Source: RGIG5579 sp045580105 (GTDB lineage Bacteria; Bacillota; Clostridia; Oscillospirales; SIG627). Taken from it: DNA of 12,976 nucleotides. Every line of letters starts with the position of its first letter. Positions within the stretch are counted from its first letter, which is position 1. The stretch spans positions 1 to 12,976 of the forward strand of contig JAZNNH010000059.1 of assembly GCA_045580105.1 (NCBI GenBank). The letters run 5' to 3'. Below the pieces are notes generated by a model. It was not told the origin of the DNA and searched no databases. It saw only the letters and a list, made by a program, of their open reading frames with translations. Shown here piece by piece: positions 6,119-12,976 of this stretch. A program made the translations under genes and the position numbers.

Positions 6119-7045
6119 GTGTTACTATCGCTTCGAATTCAAGAAATTTTATCTTCACTGGAAGAGACGGGCCGGATCCAAAAAGAGGATTGGGAACTTT
6201 TAGCAGACGTCCCCCTTTCTCGCCTTACTACCTTTCGCACCGGGGGCCCCGCTACGGTTCTGTTTCCCAAAACGGAAACGCTGGTAGCCCTGCTTATCCC
6301 GATTTTGGAACGGAAGAGGATCCCGTATTTTGTTCTGGGCAACGGATCGAACGTGATTGCCAAAGATAGCGGATACGAGGGGCTGATCCTTTGCCTTACC
6401 CAAATGAAAGAGATTCGCGTTTCGGGCACTGATTTGACCGCTTCCGCAGGCGCTTCTATCACCGGGCTTGCCTCCGTGGCACAGAAAAACGGACTGACCG
6501 GAATGGAATTTTTCTACGGAATTCCCGGATCGGTAGGCGGCGCCGTATTTATGAACGCCGGTGCTTACGGCGGCGAATGCAAAAACATTTTAAAAGAAGC
6601 AACTTATGTTACCCGCTCGGGCGAAGTGAAAACGCAGCCGGCTTCGTGTTTGGAAATGGGGTATCGCACCAGCATCTTTGAGAAAAACGGTGCGGTGATC
6701 TTGTCTGCCACGTTTTGTCTTGAAAAAGGGGATCCCAACGCCATTCGCAAAAAAATGGAAGAGCTGATGGCAAAGCGAGTGGAAAAACAACCGCTGGAAT
6801 ACCCCAGCGCAGGCAGTACCTTCAAACGCTTTGAGGGACGCTTTACGGCGCAAATGATTGACGAAGCGGGGCTGAAAGGGTATCGGGTCGGCGGTGCTCA
6901 GGTTTCCGAAAAACACGCGGGCTTTGTCATTAATTTCGACAACGCCACAAGCGAAGATATTTTCAATTTAATCCGACAGATTCAAAACGTCATTTTGGAA
7001 AAAGAGGGAAGAGCCATTGAATGTGAGGTTCGTCCCATCGAATAA
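6119..7045 (+). CDS. murB: UDP-N-acetylenolpyruvoylglucosamine reductase
   Basis: FAD enzyme that reduces UDP-GlcNAc-enolpyruvate to UDP-MurNAc with NADPH, the second committed step of peptidoglycan synthesis; cytoplasmic. 308 residues from the chosen start. Seen: the FAD-binding LTTFRTGGPA (36-45) and LGNGSN (73-78), the diphosphate-binding GIPGSVGGAVFMNAGAYGGE (134-153), the substrate arginine in GYRTS (R183), the catalytic serine in SAGSTFKR (S233) and the closing glutamate in ECEVRP (E303). The layout is the type II enzyme of Firmicutes. GTG at 6119 was chosen over TTG at 6107 because GGAG (6109-6112) lies 6 bases upstream. The start lies 2 bases after the glucokinase stop, and the ribosome site lies inside the glucokinase gene. 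whiA follows after 12 bases. Confidence 0.96.
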   Translation: MLLSLRIQEILSSLEETGRIQKEDWELLADVPLSRLTTFRTGGPATVLFPKTETLVALLIPILERKRIPYFVLGNGSNVIAKDSGYEGLILCLTQMKEIRVSGTDLTASAGASITGLASVAQKNGLTGMEFFYGIPGSVGGAVFMNAGAYGGECKNILKEATYVTRSGEVKTQPASCLEMGYRTSIFEKNGAVILSATFCLEKGDPNAIRKKMEELMAKRVEKQPLEYPSAGSTFKRFEGRFTAQMIDEAGLKGYRVGGAQVSEKHAGFVINFDNATSEDIFNLIRQIQNVILEKEGRAIECEVRPIE

Positions 7046-7057
7046 GCGGAGGCGAGC

Positions 7058-7984
7058 GTGAACAGTTTTTCTTCTTTGGTCAAGGAGTATTTGTGTGAAA
7101 AAAGCTTAGAAGAGCTGGGCGTTGGTGAAAACAGCAGAGTCAAATGGAAGAAGTGCTGTGCAAAGGCATTCCTTCGTTGCGTGTTTTCCAATCTTGCAAA
7201 AGAAGAAGGGGACAGCGACGTTCTTTCCTCGGATCGCCAAGCTTTTTTGGAAGTGGTTGCCTATCTTTTGATCAACACCTTCGATCTGGAGGCGGCAGTG
7301 CTTCCCAGAACCCGCGGCAACCGAAAAGGCGCCATTCTGTCGTTGCCGGCAGGAACCCGACGCAGGATTTTGGAACAGACAGAGAAAATTTTGGAAGAGG
7401 GATGCGATCGTTGTCGTGTTTTATATGCCCGCGCCGCCTTTCTTTCTCACGGCACCATTCTTGATCCCGAAAAAGGGTATCACGCCTCGTGTCTTGCCGC
7501 CGGAAAAGCGGAGGCAGAGGAATTGATGCGGGTTTGGAACGACTTCGGCGTGTTCCCGAAAATGACCAAAACCCAGCGAGGATACCTTCTGTATTTTAAG
7601 GAAGGCAGTAAAATCGAAGATTTGTTATCCGTCATGGGTGCGCAAAAGTTTTCCTTGGATCTGATGAACCAAAGAATTGACAAAAGCTTGCGCGGCAACA
7701 TCAACCGCCGCTTGAATTTCGACGGCGCGAATCTGAAAAAGACGGTCAACAGTTCTCAAAACGTCATTGCCGCGATCACGTATTTGGAACAGGAAGAGAT
7801 CTTATCCACCTTGTCGGAACATCTGCAAAAAGCCGCAAAGCTTCGCCTTTCGTATCCGGAAGTAAGTTTAGCGGAACTGGTGCAGCATTCGGAAGAAAGA
7901 ATCACAAAATCCGGCTTGAATCATCGACTTCAGAAACTGGTTCAAATCGCCGAAACCATTCAAAAAGAAAGGGAAGAATCATGA
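7058..7984 (+). CDS. whiA: DNA-binding protein WhiA
   Basis: A Gram-positive regulator: in actinomycetes it is a sporulation transcription factor, and in Bacillus it affects division and chromosome segregation. 308 residues. The fold is a degenerate LAGLIDADG homing-endonuclease core followed by HTH. Seen: N-terminal KKCCAKAFLRC (31-41, cf. KDCC.NAELSA), the core block YARAAFLSHGTILDPEKGYH (123-142), YLLYFKEGSKIEDLLSVMGA (176-195), the DNA-binding linker RGNINRRLNFDGANLKKTVN (212-231), and the C-terminal HTH with SLAELVQHSEE and TKSGLNHRLQKL (283-294). Endonuclease catalytic acids are not evident, as in other WhiA. GTG at 7058 has GGAGG 5 bases upstream. Genes rapZ and yvcK, the normal upstream neighbours, are absent here. 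The stop overlaps the yfbR start (ATGA). Confidence 0.94.
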   Translation: MNSFSSLVKEYLCEKSLEELGVGENSRVKWKKCCAKAFLRCVFSNLAKEEGDSDVLSSDRQAFLEVVAYLLINTFDLEAAVLPRTRGNRKGAILSLPAGTRRRILEQTEKILEEGCDRCRVLYARAAFLSHGTILDPEKGYHASCLAAGKAEAEELMRVWNDFGVFPKMTKTQRGYLLYFKEGSKIEDLLSVMGAQKFSLDLMNQRIDKSLRGNINRRLNFDGANLKKTVNSSQNVIAAITYLEQEEILSTLSEHLQKAAKLRLSYPEVSLAELVQHSEERITKSGLNHRLQKLVQIAETIQKEREES

Positions 7985-8562
7985 AAAACAACGGAGATTT
8001 TTACGCCCTTTTGTTTCAAATGAAAAACATTACCCGTTGGGGCTTGATGTACAATACCAGAAGCGAAAATCTCAGTGAGCATTCGATGGAATGCGCCGTG
8101 CTTGCCCACGCCCTTGCGCTGGTGGCAAACCGGCATTTCGGAAAGAAACTGGATCCCAACCGTCTCCTTGCCGCCGCGCTTTTTCACGATATGAACGAAG
8201 TGCTGACAGGAGATCTGCCCACGCCCATCAAGTACTATAACGAAAACATCAAGAAATCCTACAAGGAAATCGAATCCATCAGCACGGAAAAAATGCTTTC
8301 CTTATTGGACGAGGATTCCAAAGCGGCATATTTTGACCTTTTGTCCCTCACACAGGAGGAAAAAAAGATCATCAAAGGGGCAGATAAACTGTGTGCGTAC
8401 ATTAAGTGTCTGCAGGAACTGGAGCGCGGAAACCGCGAGTTTTCCTCCGCTTGTTCCTATAACCGAAAGTCGCTTTCGGAAATGAATCTGCCCGAGATTG
8501 ATTTTTTCCTCGAGCATTATATTGCCTCTTTCACGAAAAACATCGACGAAGTCAGCTTGTAA
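7981..8562 (+). CDS. yfbR: 5'-deoxynucleotidase, YfbR-like HD-domain phosphohydrolase
   Basis: Predicted to dephosphorylate deoxyribonucleoside 5'-monophosphates with a divalent metal; cytoplasmic. 193 residues, about the length of E. coli YfbR (199). Seen: the HD metal ligands H34 in NLSEHSME, H69-D70 in ALFHDMNE and D135 in GADKLCAYIKCL. The specificity block NEVLTGDLPTPIKYYN (72-87) and N-terminal KNITRWGLMYNTRSEN (15-30) closely match YfbR, including the arginine and tryptophan (R19, W20) that recognise the deoxyribose in the E. coli enzyme. Its ATG overlaps the whiA stop by 4 bases, with AAGGGAAG upstream, so it is translationally coupled to whiA. It is the last gene of the hprK operon. 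The match is much stronger than to generic HD hydrolases. Confidence 0.93.
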   Translation: MKNNGDFYALLFQMKNITRWGLMYNTRSENLSEHSMECAVLAHALALVANRHFGKKLDPNRLLAAALFHDMNEVLTGDLPTPIKYYNENIKKSYKEIESISTEKMLSLLDEDSKAAYFDLLSLTQEEKKIIKGADKLCAYIKCLQELERGNREFSSACSYNRKSLSEMNLPEIDFFLEHYIASFTKNIDEVSL

Positions 8563-8565
8563 AAA

Positions 8566-8598
8566 AAAGATTTTGCGCCGAGGCGCAAAATCCTTTTT
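8566..8598. terminator. Bidirectional Rho-independent terminator between yfbR and the FkbM-type gene
   Basis: GATTTTGCGCC (8569-8579) pairs with GGCGCAAAATC (8582-8592) around a 2-base centre (GA). An A-run lies on the left and CTTTTTTC on the right, so both strands end in U. It begins a few bases after the yfbR stop and abuts the stop of the convergent methyltransferase gene (8599-8601). Confidence 0.93.
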
Positions 8599-9645
8599 TC
8601 ATTGTGCTATAAAAAAATAAACGGTATCCCACGCGGGAACGTATTTCCAGTGCCTCAGATACACTCGATAATCGGGGCAGATCGCTTTGATCTGAAGCGG
8701 AATGGAAAACAGATCTTCCGTTCTGTGATAGCAACTGATGCAAAGAGCAGGTTTCTGCTTTGCAATCAGCTCGCCGGCCCCTTCAATGGCTTCCTTTTCC
8801 GCGCCCTCCACGTCGAATTTGATAAAATCCGCCCGTTTCAGATGATCCGATAAGCGGATTCCTTTTACCGGTGCGTTCCCTTCGGGGGAAACGGCGGCAC
8901 TGCGTCCGCTTTTTCCCCGGAAAGAAAGCGTCGTGTTCTGATTCCAGACCGCCGCCTGTACGGCTTCAAACCGATCCAGCGCTCGGCAGTTTTGAAGGAG
9001 CTTTTGATAGGTCTTTTCTCCCGGTTCCACGGCAAAAATGTGTCCGTAATCGGGGTGAAGTGCGGCCCATTCCAGCGCGGTATCCCCGTCGTATGCACCG
9101 AGATCGGCGTAAACGTCGCCGGCTTGGAAGGGAATCAGTGTCCGATAGTCGTCTTCCTTTTTCGTTTCGCATTCGATCAGCGGTGCGATCAGTCCCGTTT
9201 GTTTATATCGAATCAGATTTTGAAACACAAGGTGGGACTGCTCGTCGGAAAGCATCGCTTTCACCGCGCGGATGGAATCGCAGTTTTTTGCAACGTAATG
9301 GCGATCGAAAAGCCCCCCGCCGAACAGCGGTACCTCGGGCGCGTACAACTCGACCTCTTGATTCATCTGCAAAATTTTTGCCATCAGATCATCCCGAAAC
9401 ACACCGAATGCCAAAAGCACGATCAGATCCCCGAACCTTGCTTTGGCTTGTGCGTAAGTTAAAAGCGGAAATCCGTGAACGGTTTTTTCGCGCACGTGCT
9501 CGTCGCTGGCGAAGATGCCGCGAATGGGGATTTGTTTTTCCCGACAAATCTTCATGATTTTGTCACAGCCGTCCCCCATACCGTAGATGACGATATTCTT
9601 TTCGGTTTGTTTTAAATATTCCCACAAATCAGTGTTCCGTTCCAT
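8599..9645 (-). CDS. FkbM-family methyltransferase with N-terminal Rossmann-like domain
   Basis: Predicted SAM-dependent O-methyltransferase of the FkbM class; target unknown, with relatives acting on glycans, lipids or small metabolites. 348 residues in two parts. Residues about 17-105 look like a nucleotide/sugar-binding Rossmann unit: NIVIYGMGDGCDKI (17-30) with a glycine loop, then IPIRGIFASDEH and LIVLLAFG, as seen ahead of sugar methyl- and acyl-transferases. The methyltransferase part has the SAM motif VYADLGAYDGDTA (178-190), an acidic strand end FAVEP (204-208) and the FkbM hallmark FIKFDVEGAEKEAIEGA (274-290), then ISCYHR (303-308). No signal peptide or membrane helix. ATG at 9645 has AGGAG 8 bases upstream. 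It stands alone between a convergent and a divergent neighbour; no glycan cluster is nearby in the window. Confidence 0.85.
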   Translation of the reverse strand: MERNTDLWEYLKQTEKNIVIYGMGDGCDKIMKICREKQIPIRGIFASDEHVREKTVHGFPLLTYAQAKARFGDLIVLLAFGVFRDDLMAKILQMNQEVELYAPEVPLFGGGLFDRHYVAKNCDSIRAVKAMLSDEQSHLVFQNLIRYKQTGLIAPLIECETKKEDDYRTLIPFQAGDVYADLGAYDGDTALEWAALHPDYGHIFAVEPGEKTYQKLLQNCRALDRFEAVQAAVWNQNTTLSFRGKSGRSAAVSPEGNAPVKGIRLSDHLKRADFIKFDVEGAEKEAIEGAGELIAKQKPALCISCYHRTEDLFSIPLQIKAICPDYRVYLRHWKYVPAWDTVYFFIAQ

Positions 9646-9672
9646 TTTGCTCTCTCCTGTTGAACTGGGATG

Positions 9673-9701
9673 ATTGTAACATAGTTTTCAAAGAAAGTAA
9701 A
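9673..9701 (-). promoter_or_regulatory. Probable promoter of the FkbM-type gene
   Basis: Read leftward, -35 TTTACT (9701-9696), a 17-base spacer and -10 TACAAT (9678-9673). The predicted start is near 9666, about 20 bases before ATG, and keeps the AGGAG site in the leader. The -35 overlaps the ribosome site of the divergent tmcAL gene by a few bases. I see no equally good rightward promoter for tmcAL in the 65-base gap. Confidence 0.55.
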
Positions 9702-9710
9702 GGAGATGCC

Positions 9711-10904
9711 ATGAAGCACGTCGGTATCATCAGTGAATTCAACCCCTTTCATAACGGCCACGCCTATTTGATTGAAACCGTCAAGCGTGCGTTCCCCGAA
9801 AAGGGTGTTTTGTGCGTGATGAGCGGCAATTTCGTACAAAGAGGGTCTTTTGCCATTCAGGAAAAATACAGCCGTGCCCGCACCGCGGTTGCAAACGGCG
9901 CCGATCTGGTTTTGGAAATCCCGTTTCCGTTTTCATGTCTGTCGGCGGAAAGCTTTGCCCAAAGTGCGGTTTCCATTCTCTCCCGATTGGGGATCGTTGA
10001 TACTTTGGCGTTCGGAAGTGAGATTTCCGATCTTGGCGTATTAAATCAATGTGCCGACCGTCTGTTCGATCCTCAGTTTACTCATCGTTTGCAGCGCTAT
10101 CTTTCGGAAAACAAGGCGGTGGGCTACCCCTCCGCACGCGAAGGTGTCTACGAAGAAATGTACGGAAAGGAAGAAGCCCTTTCTTCTTCCAATGCCTCTC
10201 TTGCACTGGAATATCTTTTGGCGATCCGAAGCCAAAAAGCCGCCCTTTCCCCCTTTGTGGTAAAGCGGCTCGGCGAGGGAATCAAAAGCGTGGCTTTGGA
10301 CGGCAAAACCGTTTCCGCGACCGCAATTCGCCGCGCCGTTTTCGAGGGAAAGGAAATCGGTTCTTACGTCCCCCCCGAAAGTGTTTCGGAAATGAAGCGG
10401 GAAGAGCAGGCGGGACGCTTTCCCGTCACCATGGAGCGCTTGGCACAGGTGGCGTTTTATTTGCTCAAGACCCGCCCACGGGAAGAGCTTGTGCACCTTT
10501 ACGGCTTTTCTTCGCTTTGCGATCGGGCAAAGCGATTTGCTCCGGAATGTGAAACGCTCGAGGAGCTGGTTGAAAAAATGAAAAACCCCAGTGTGACCGA
10601 CTCGCGCATCCGCAGAGCGCTGGTGGCACTTTTGTGCGGCATCCCCCGCTATGCCGAAAAAGAAATTCCGCTTTACACCTTGGTTCTGGCGGCAAACGAT
10701 AAGGGAAGACAGATCTTGGGTCAAATTAAAGAGGGAAGTCAAATTTCGGTGTTTACCAAGCCCTCGCACCCGCTTCGGGAAAATCGGGAAGACGTTTTGC
10801 GTCAGGCAAGCGCCGCCCATCTGGCAGATGAGATTTATTCTATGGCCTTTCCCGAAAAACAGGACAGCGGCTATTTTTTCAAACAGTCACCCACTATGAT
10901 TTGA
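9711..10904 (+). CDS. tmcAL: tRNA(Met) cytidine acetate ligase (TmcAL, former YlbM/DUF795)
   Basis: Forms N4-acetylcytidine at the wobble base of elongator tRNA-Met using acetate and ATP, which helps accurate AUG decoding; the Firmicutes counterpart of TmcA. 397 residues, the usual length. The N-terminal nucleotidyltransferase-like domain starts VGIISEFNPFHNGHAYLI (4-21) with the HxGH ATP motif at 14-17. Next come VMSGNFVQRGSFAI (36-49) and SRARTAVANGADLVLEIPF (54-72), then SSSNASLALEYL (158-169) and the SATAIRR motif (202-208). ATG at 9711 was chosen because AAAGGAG lies 5 bases upstream and the protein then begins at the family N terminus; an upstream in-frame start at 9660 would add 17 unrelated residues. 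No clear terminator follows; the next gene has its own promoter. Confidence 0.95.
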   Translation: MKHVGIISEFNPFHNGHAYLIETVKRAFPEKGVLCVMSGNFVQRGSFAIQEKYSRARTAVANGADLVLEIPFPFSCLSAESFAQSAVSILSRLGIVDTLAFGSEISDLGVLNQCADRLFDPQFTHRLQRYLSENKAVGYPSAREGVYEEMYGKEEALSSSNASLALEYLLAIRSQKAALSPFVVKRLGEGIKSVALDGKTVSATAIRRAVFEGKEIGSYVPPESVSEMKREEQAGRFPVTMERLAQVAFYLLKTRPREELVHLYGFSSLCDRAKRFAPECETLEELVEKMKNPSVTDSRIRRALVALLCGIPRYAEKEIPLYTLVLAANDKGRQILGQIKEGSQISVFTKPSHPLRENREDVLRQASAAHLADEIYSMAFPEKQDSGYFFKQSPTMI

Positions 10905-10937
10905 CAGGATTAACAAGCATTGACAGTGCAACTATTC

Positions 10938-10966
10938 TTGACGAAAAACGTCGTTTATGATAGAAT
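10938..10966 (+). promoter_or_regulatory. Promoter of the glucosaminidase gene
   Basis: -35 TTGACG (10938-10943), 17-base spacer, -10 TAGAAT (10961-10966) extended by TGA directly upstream, the same TATGATA context as the hprK promoter. Predicted start near 10973. The leader of about 40 bases carries AAAGGAAG (about 11000-11007) 7 bases before ATG. Two more TTGACA hexamers lie upstream at 10901-10906 (overlapping the tmcAL stop) and 10920-10925, without good partner -10 boxes. Confidence 0.8.
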
Positions 10967-11014
10967 CGAAATGCTCCGTATTTTGCAAAAACGGATCAGA
11001 AAGGAAGTGATAAA

Positions 11015-12976
11015 ATGAGAGCCAAACAAAAAACGCTATGTCGGTTTTTGTCGATTTTTCTTTGCCTTTTAATGTTATCATTTCATTTTCCGCTTTTAGC
11101 GAGCGCGCAGGAGCAAAGAAATCAAACGGTCACAGGGATTGTCAACGGGACGAACGTCCGTGTTCGCACCTCCCCCGGCACCGCTTCCGACGCCAATCTT
11201 TTGAAACATAACGGAAACATCGTTCGTTTGAATCTTCCCCATGCGCTTGCCATTTTGCAAAGTAACGTCCCCGATGAAAACGGCGGGGGCACACCTTGGT
11301 ATCAGGTTTCGTTTCAGTATCAAGGGACCGCGCTTTCCGGCTATATCCGTTCGGATTTGGTAACGGTTAACCAAGTCAACAATACTCCCTCCACCGATTT
11401 GACGTTTGAAGAGCAGCTTGCCGCGTTTCCCGAAAGCTACCGCGGATCGCTTCGCGCCCTCCACGATGCCCATCCGAATTGGTATTTTGAGCCGTTTGAT
11501 ACCAAGCTTGATTGGAATGCCGTTCAAAACGCAGAAAACGTATTGGGCAAAAGCTTTACTAATTCTACCATTCTTTCTCATTATTCCACCATTCCCGGCA
11601 GCTACGATTGGTATACGGATACTTTCTTTCCTCAAGAAGCCCGAGTTTGGTATCAGGCGGCACCGGAATTAGTCGCGTATTATATGGATCCGCGCAATTT
11701 CTTGAACGAACAGGATCTGTTCCAGTTCGAATCGCTCGCCTTTAACGTGGCCACCCAGACCGAGGCCAATATCGAAGCTATGCTGAGGGGTTCCTTTATG
11801 GCAGGGCAGCAAACCCCCGGCCCCGACGGCACGCCCATTTCTTATGCGATGGCGTTTTTGCTCGCCGCGCAGGCAAATGGGGTCAGTGCATTCCATTTGG
11901 TCGCCCGCTGTATTCAAGAGGTCGGCTGGAACGGGCAAAGCTATTGTAAGGGTCAGTATCCCGGCTATGAGGGCTATTACAATTTCTTTAATATCGGCGC
12001 ATATAATGGTGCTGCAGACGGGATGGAGTATGCCAAAAACCACGGCTGGACCTCTCCTTATCTTGCCATTACCGCCGGCGGCGCCTTCATCGGCGGAAAC
12101 TACATCGCAAGGGGACAGAACACTCCCTATTTTCAAAAGTATAACGTGGTCGAACCCGACAAGGTTGCAACGCATCAGTATATGACCAATGTCGCCGCCG
12201 CTCGCAGCGAGGGGCGCATTCAGTTTGGAAAATATCAGGAAATGGGCTTTTTGGAAAGCAGTTTCACGTTCCGCATTCCCATATATCAAAATATGCCCGA
12301 AAGTGCCTGCCCCGTTCCCGCACCGGCGGGAAGCCCGAACAATTTCCTTCGCAGTTTGTCCATCGACGGATATTCGTTAACGCCTACCTTTGATTTGTAT
12401 CAACAGCAATCGCAGTTCACGCTCATCATCAACGGTGATATTTCCAGCTTGAACGTGTCAGCGGTTGCCGTCAGTTCTTCCGCGACCTTGATGGGAAATC
12501 TGGGCACGGTTCCGATCTGGACAGGGGAGAATCTTCTCACCGTCACCTGTACCAGTGCCAGCGGCATTCCAAAGCACTATACCATTCGGGTTCTGCTCAA
12601 CGGAACGGGCTCGGATGGCGAAAAGCCGGATCCGGGAACCGGTGAGCAGCCCATTCCCTCCGGTTGGAATCCTCCGCAAACGATTCGCGGTGTTATGATG
12701 ACGGGGATTGCTCCCGGCACGGACGTCGGCTCATTCCTTTCCTCCTTGGGGGTGTTCGGCAGAGCGTATGCCGTTCTGACCGATGAAAACGGAACGCCGG
12801 TTGCCGGCGGTGCCATGCGAACCGGTCTTCTTTTGAATTATTTTGACGGTACCAATACCACCCAATTTCGGATCGTCCTTTACGGGGATGCCAATAAGGA
12901 TTCTGCCATTGATGCCATCGACCTTTTGATGGTGCGAAGGAATTTGCTTGGCATCACAGCCCTCGATGCGTCTTCA
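11015..12976 (+). CDS. Secreted SH3b/glucosaminidase/cadherin-like/dockerin protein (3' end outside window)
   Basis: A predicted exported peptidoglycan hydrolase; the frame is open from ATG 11015 to the last base (654 residues, no stop). Residues 1-31 are a signal peptide: basic start, hydrophobic core FLSIFLCLLMLSFHF, cleavage likely after ASA (29-31). An SH3b-like domain (about 38-118) contains GTNVRVRTSPGT and WYQVSF...LSGYIRSDLVTV. A conserved linker-domain follows (130-238: FPESYRGSLRALHDAHPNW, AYYMDPRNFLNEQDLFQFE). The GH73-type glucosaminidase (about 245-425) has the likely catalytic E302 in RCIQEVGWNGQS and the YYNFFNIGAYNG block (321-332). A cadherin-like beta-sandwich spans 443-528. 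After a Pro/Gly/Asp-rich linker (530-555) comes a dockerin-linked module, then one dockerin Ca2+ loop LYGDANKDSAIDAIDLL (622-638; ligand positions D625, N627, D629, D636). The second dockerin repeat should lie beyond the edge. It probably cleaves GlcNAc bonds in the wall during growth or separation. Confidence 0.9.
   Translation, partial: MRAKQKTLCRFLSIFLCLLMLSFHFPLLASAQEQRNQTVTGIVNGTNVRVRTSPGTASDANLLKHNGNIVRLNLPHALAILQSNVPDENGGGTPWYQVSFQYQGTALSGYIRSDLVTVNQVNNTPSTDLTFEEQLAAFPESYRGSLRALHDAHPNWYFEPFDTKLDWNAVQNAENVLGKSFTNSTILSHYSTIPGSYDWYTDTFFPQEARVWYQAAPELVAYYMDPRNFLNEQDLFQFESLAFNVATQTEANIEAMLRGSFMAGQQTPGPDGTPISYAMAFLLAAQANGVSAFHLVARCIQEVGWNGQSYCKGQYPGYEGYYNFFNIGAYNGAADGMEYAKNHGWTSPYLAITAGGAFIGGNYIARGQNTPYFQKYNVVEPDKVATHQYMTNVAAARSEGRIQFGKYQEMGFLESSFTFRIPIYQNMPESACPVPAPAGSPNNFLRSLSIDGYSLTPTFDLYQQQSQFTLIINGDISSLNVSAVAVSSSATLMGNLGTVPIWTGENLLTVTCTSASGIPKHYTIRVLLNGTGSDGEKPDPGTGEQPIPSGWNPPQTIRGVMMTGIAPGTDVGSFLSSLGVFGRAYAVLTDENGTPVAGGAMRTGLLLNYFDGTNTTQFRIVLYGDANKDSAIDAIDLLMVRRNLLGITALDASS

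Noticed and set aside
8871..9557. Rightward open frame of about 229 codons antisense to the FkbM-type gene
   Set aside because: Arg/Pro-rich with low-complexity character typical of a shadow frame; the opposite strand carries clear SAM and FkbM motifs.
10041..10820. Leftward open frame antisense to tmcAL
   Set aside because: No recognised motifs or ribosome site, while the + strand carries TmcAL motifs throughout.
11096..12289. Two leftward open frames (11096-11635 and 11669-12289) antisense to the glucosaminidase
   Set aside because: They lie opposite a continuous 654-codon frame with signal peptide and recognisable domains; neither has plausible start signals.
1..12976. Search for mobile elements, phage genes, CRISPR arrays, tRNA or rRNA genes
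   Set aside because: No transposase, integrase, terminal inverted repeats, direct-repeat arrays or RNA-gene folds were seen; the genes look native and are uniformly arranged in operons.

Overview
The window reads as a chromosomal segment of an anaerobic, fermentative member of the Firmicutes, most likely class Clostridia (gut- or rumen-type relatives of Oscillospirales). The basis is HPr kinase/phosphorylase, WhiA, TmcAL, a single-chain glycyl-tRNA synthetase, rubrerythrin, D-lactate dehydrogenase, strong GGAGG-type ribosome binding sites, sigma-A promoters with extended -10 elements, and a secreted glucosaminidase ending in a dockerin. Base composition is moderate (about half G+C by eye). 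No transposase, integrase, phage gene, tRNA, rRNA or CRISPR array is visible.

Layout. (1) 2-580: the 3' end of glycyl-tRNA synthetase (+), facing a leftward block across a shared bidirectional terminator. (2) 4111-642, all leftward: a 56-residue unnamed protein with its own terminator; rubrerythrin with a good promoter and an operator-like inverted repeat; then, after another terminator, a probable operon of an MgtC/SapB membrane protein, a HAD phosphatase and D-lactate dehydrogenase. (3) 4225-8562, rightward: one tight operon, hprK - ROK glucokinase - murB - whiA - yfbR. Junctions are 2 bp apart, start-in-stop overlaps or at most 12 bp, and a second bidirectional terminator closes it. (4) 9645-8599, leftward: a two-domain FkbM-type methyltransferase. 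(5) 9711 to the right edge, rightward: tmcAL, then a strong promoter and a 654-residue, 3'-truncated secreted cell-wall hydrolase with SH3b, glucosaminidase, cadherin-like beta-sandwich and dockerin regions.

How they fit. The hprK operon joins carbon-catabolite sensing (HPr Ser phosphorylation), sugar entry into glycolysis (glucokinase), peptidoglycan precursor synthesis (MurB), a division/chromosome-linked regulator (WhiA) and dNMP clean-up (YfbR). The usual Firmicutes neighbours of whiA, rapZ and yvcK, are not between murB and whiA. The leftward block covers oxygen/peroxide defence (rubrerythrin) and fermentative NADH disposal (lactate dehydrogenase).

Most of the window is ordinary core genome. 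The parts most worth a second look are the 56-residue gene at 4111-3941, the 8-6-8 inverted repeat over the rubrerythrin -35 box, the reduced whiA neighbourhood, and the dockerin on a peptidoglycan hydrolase.
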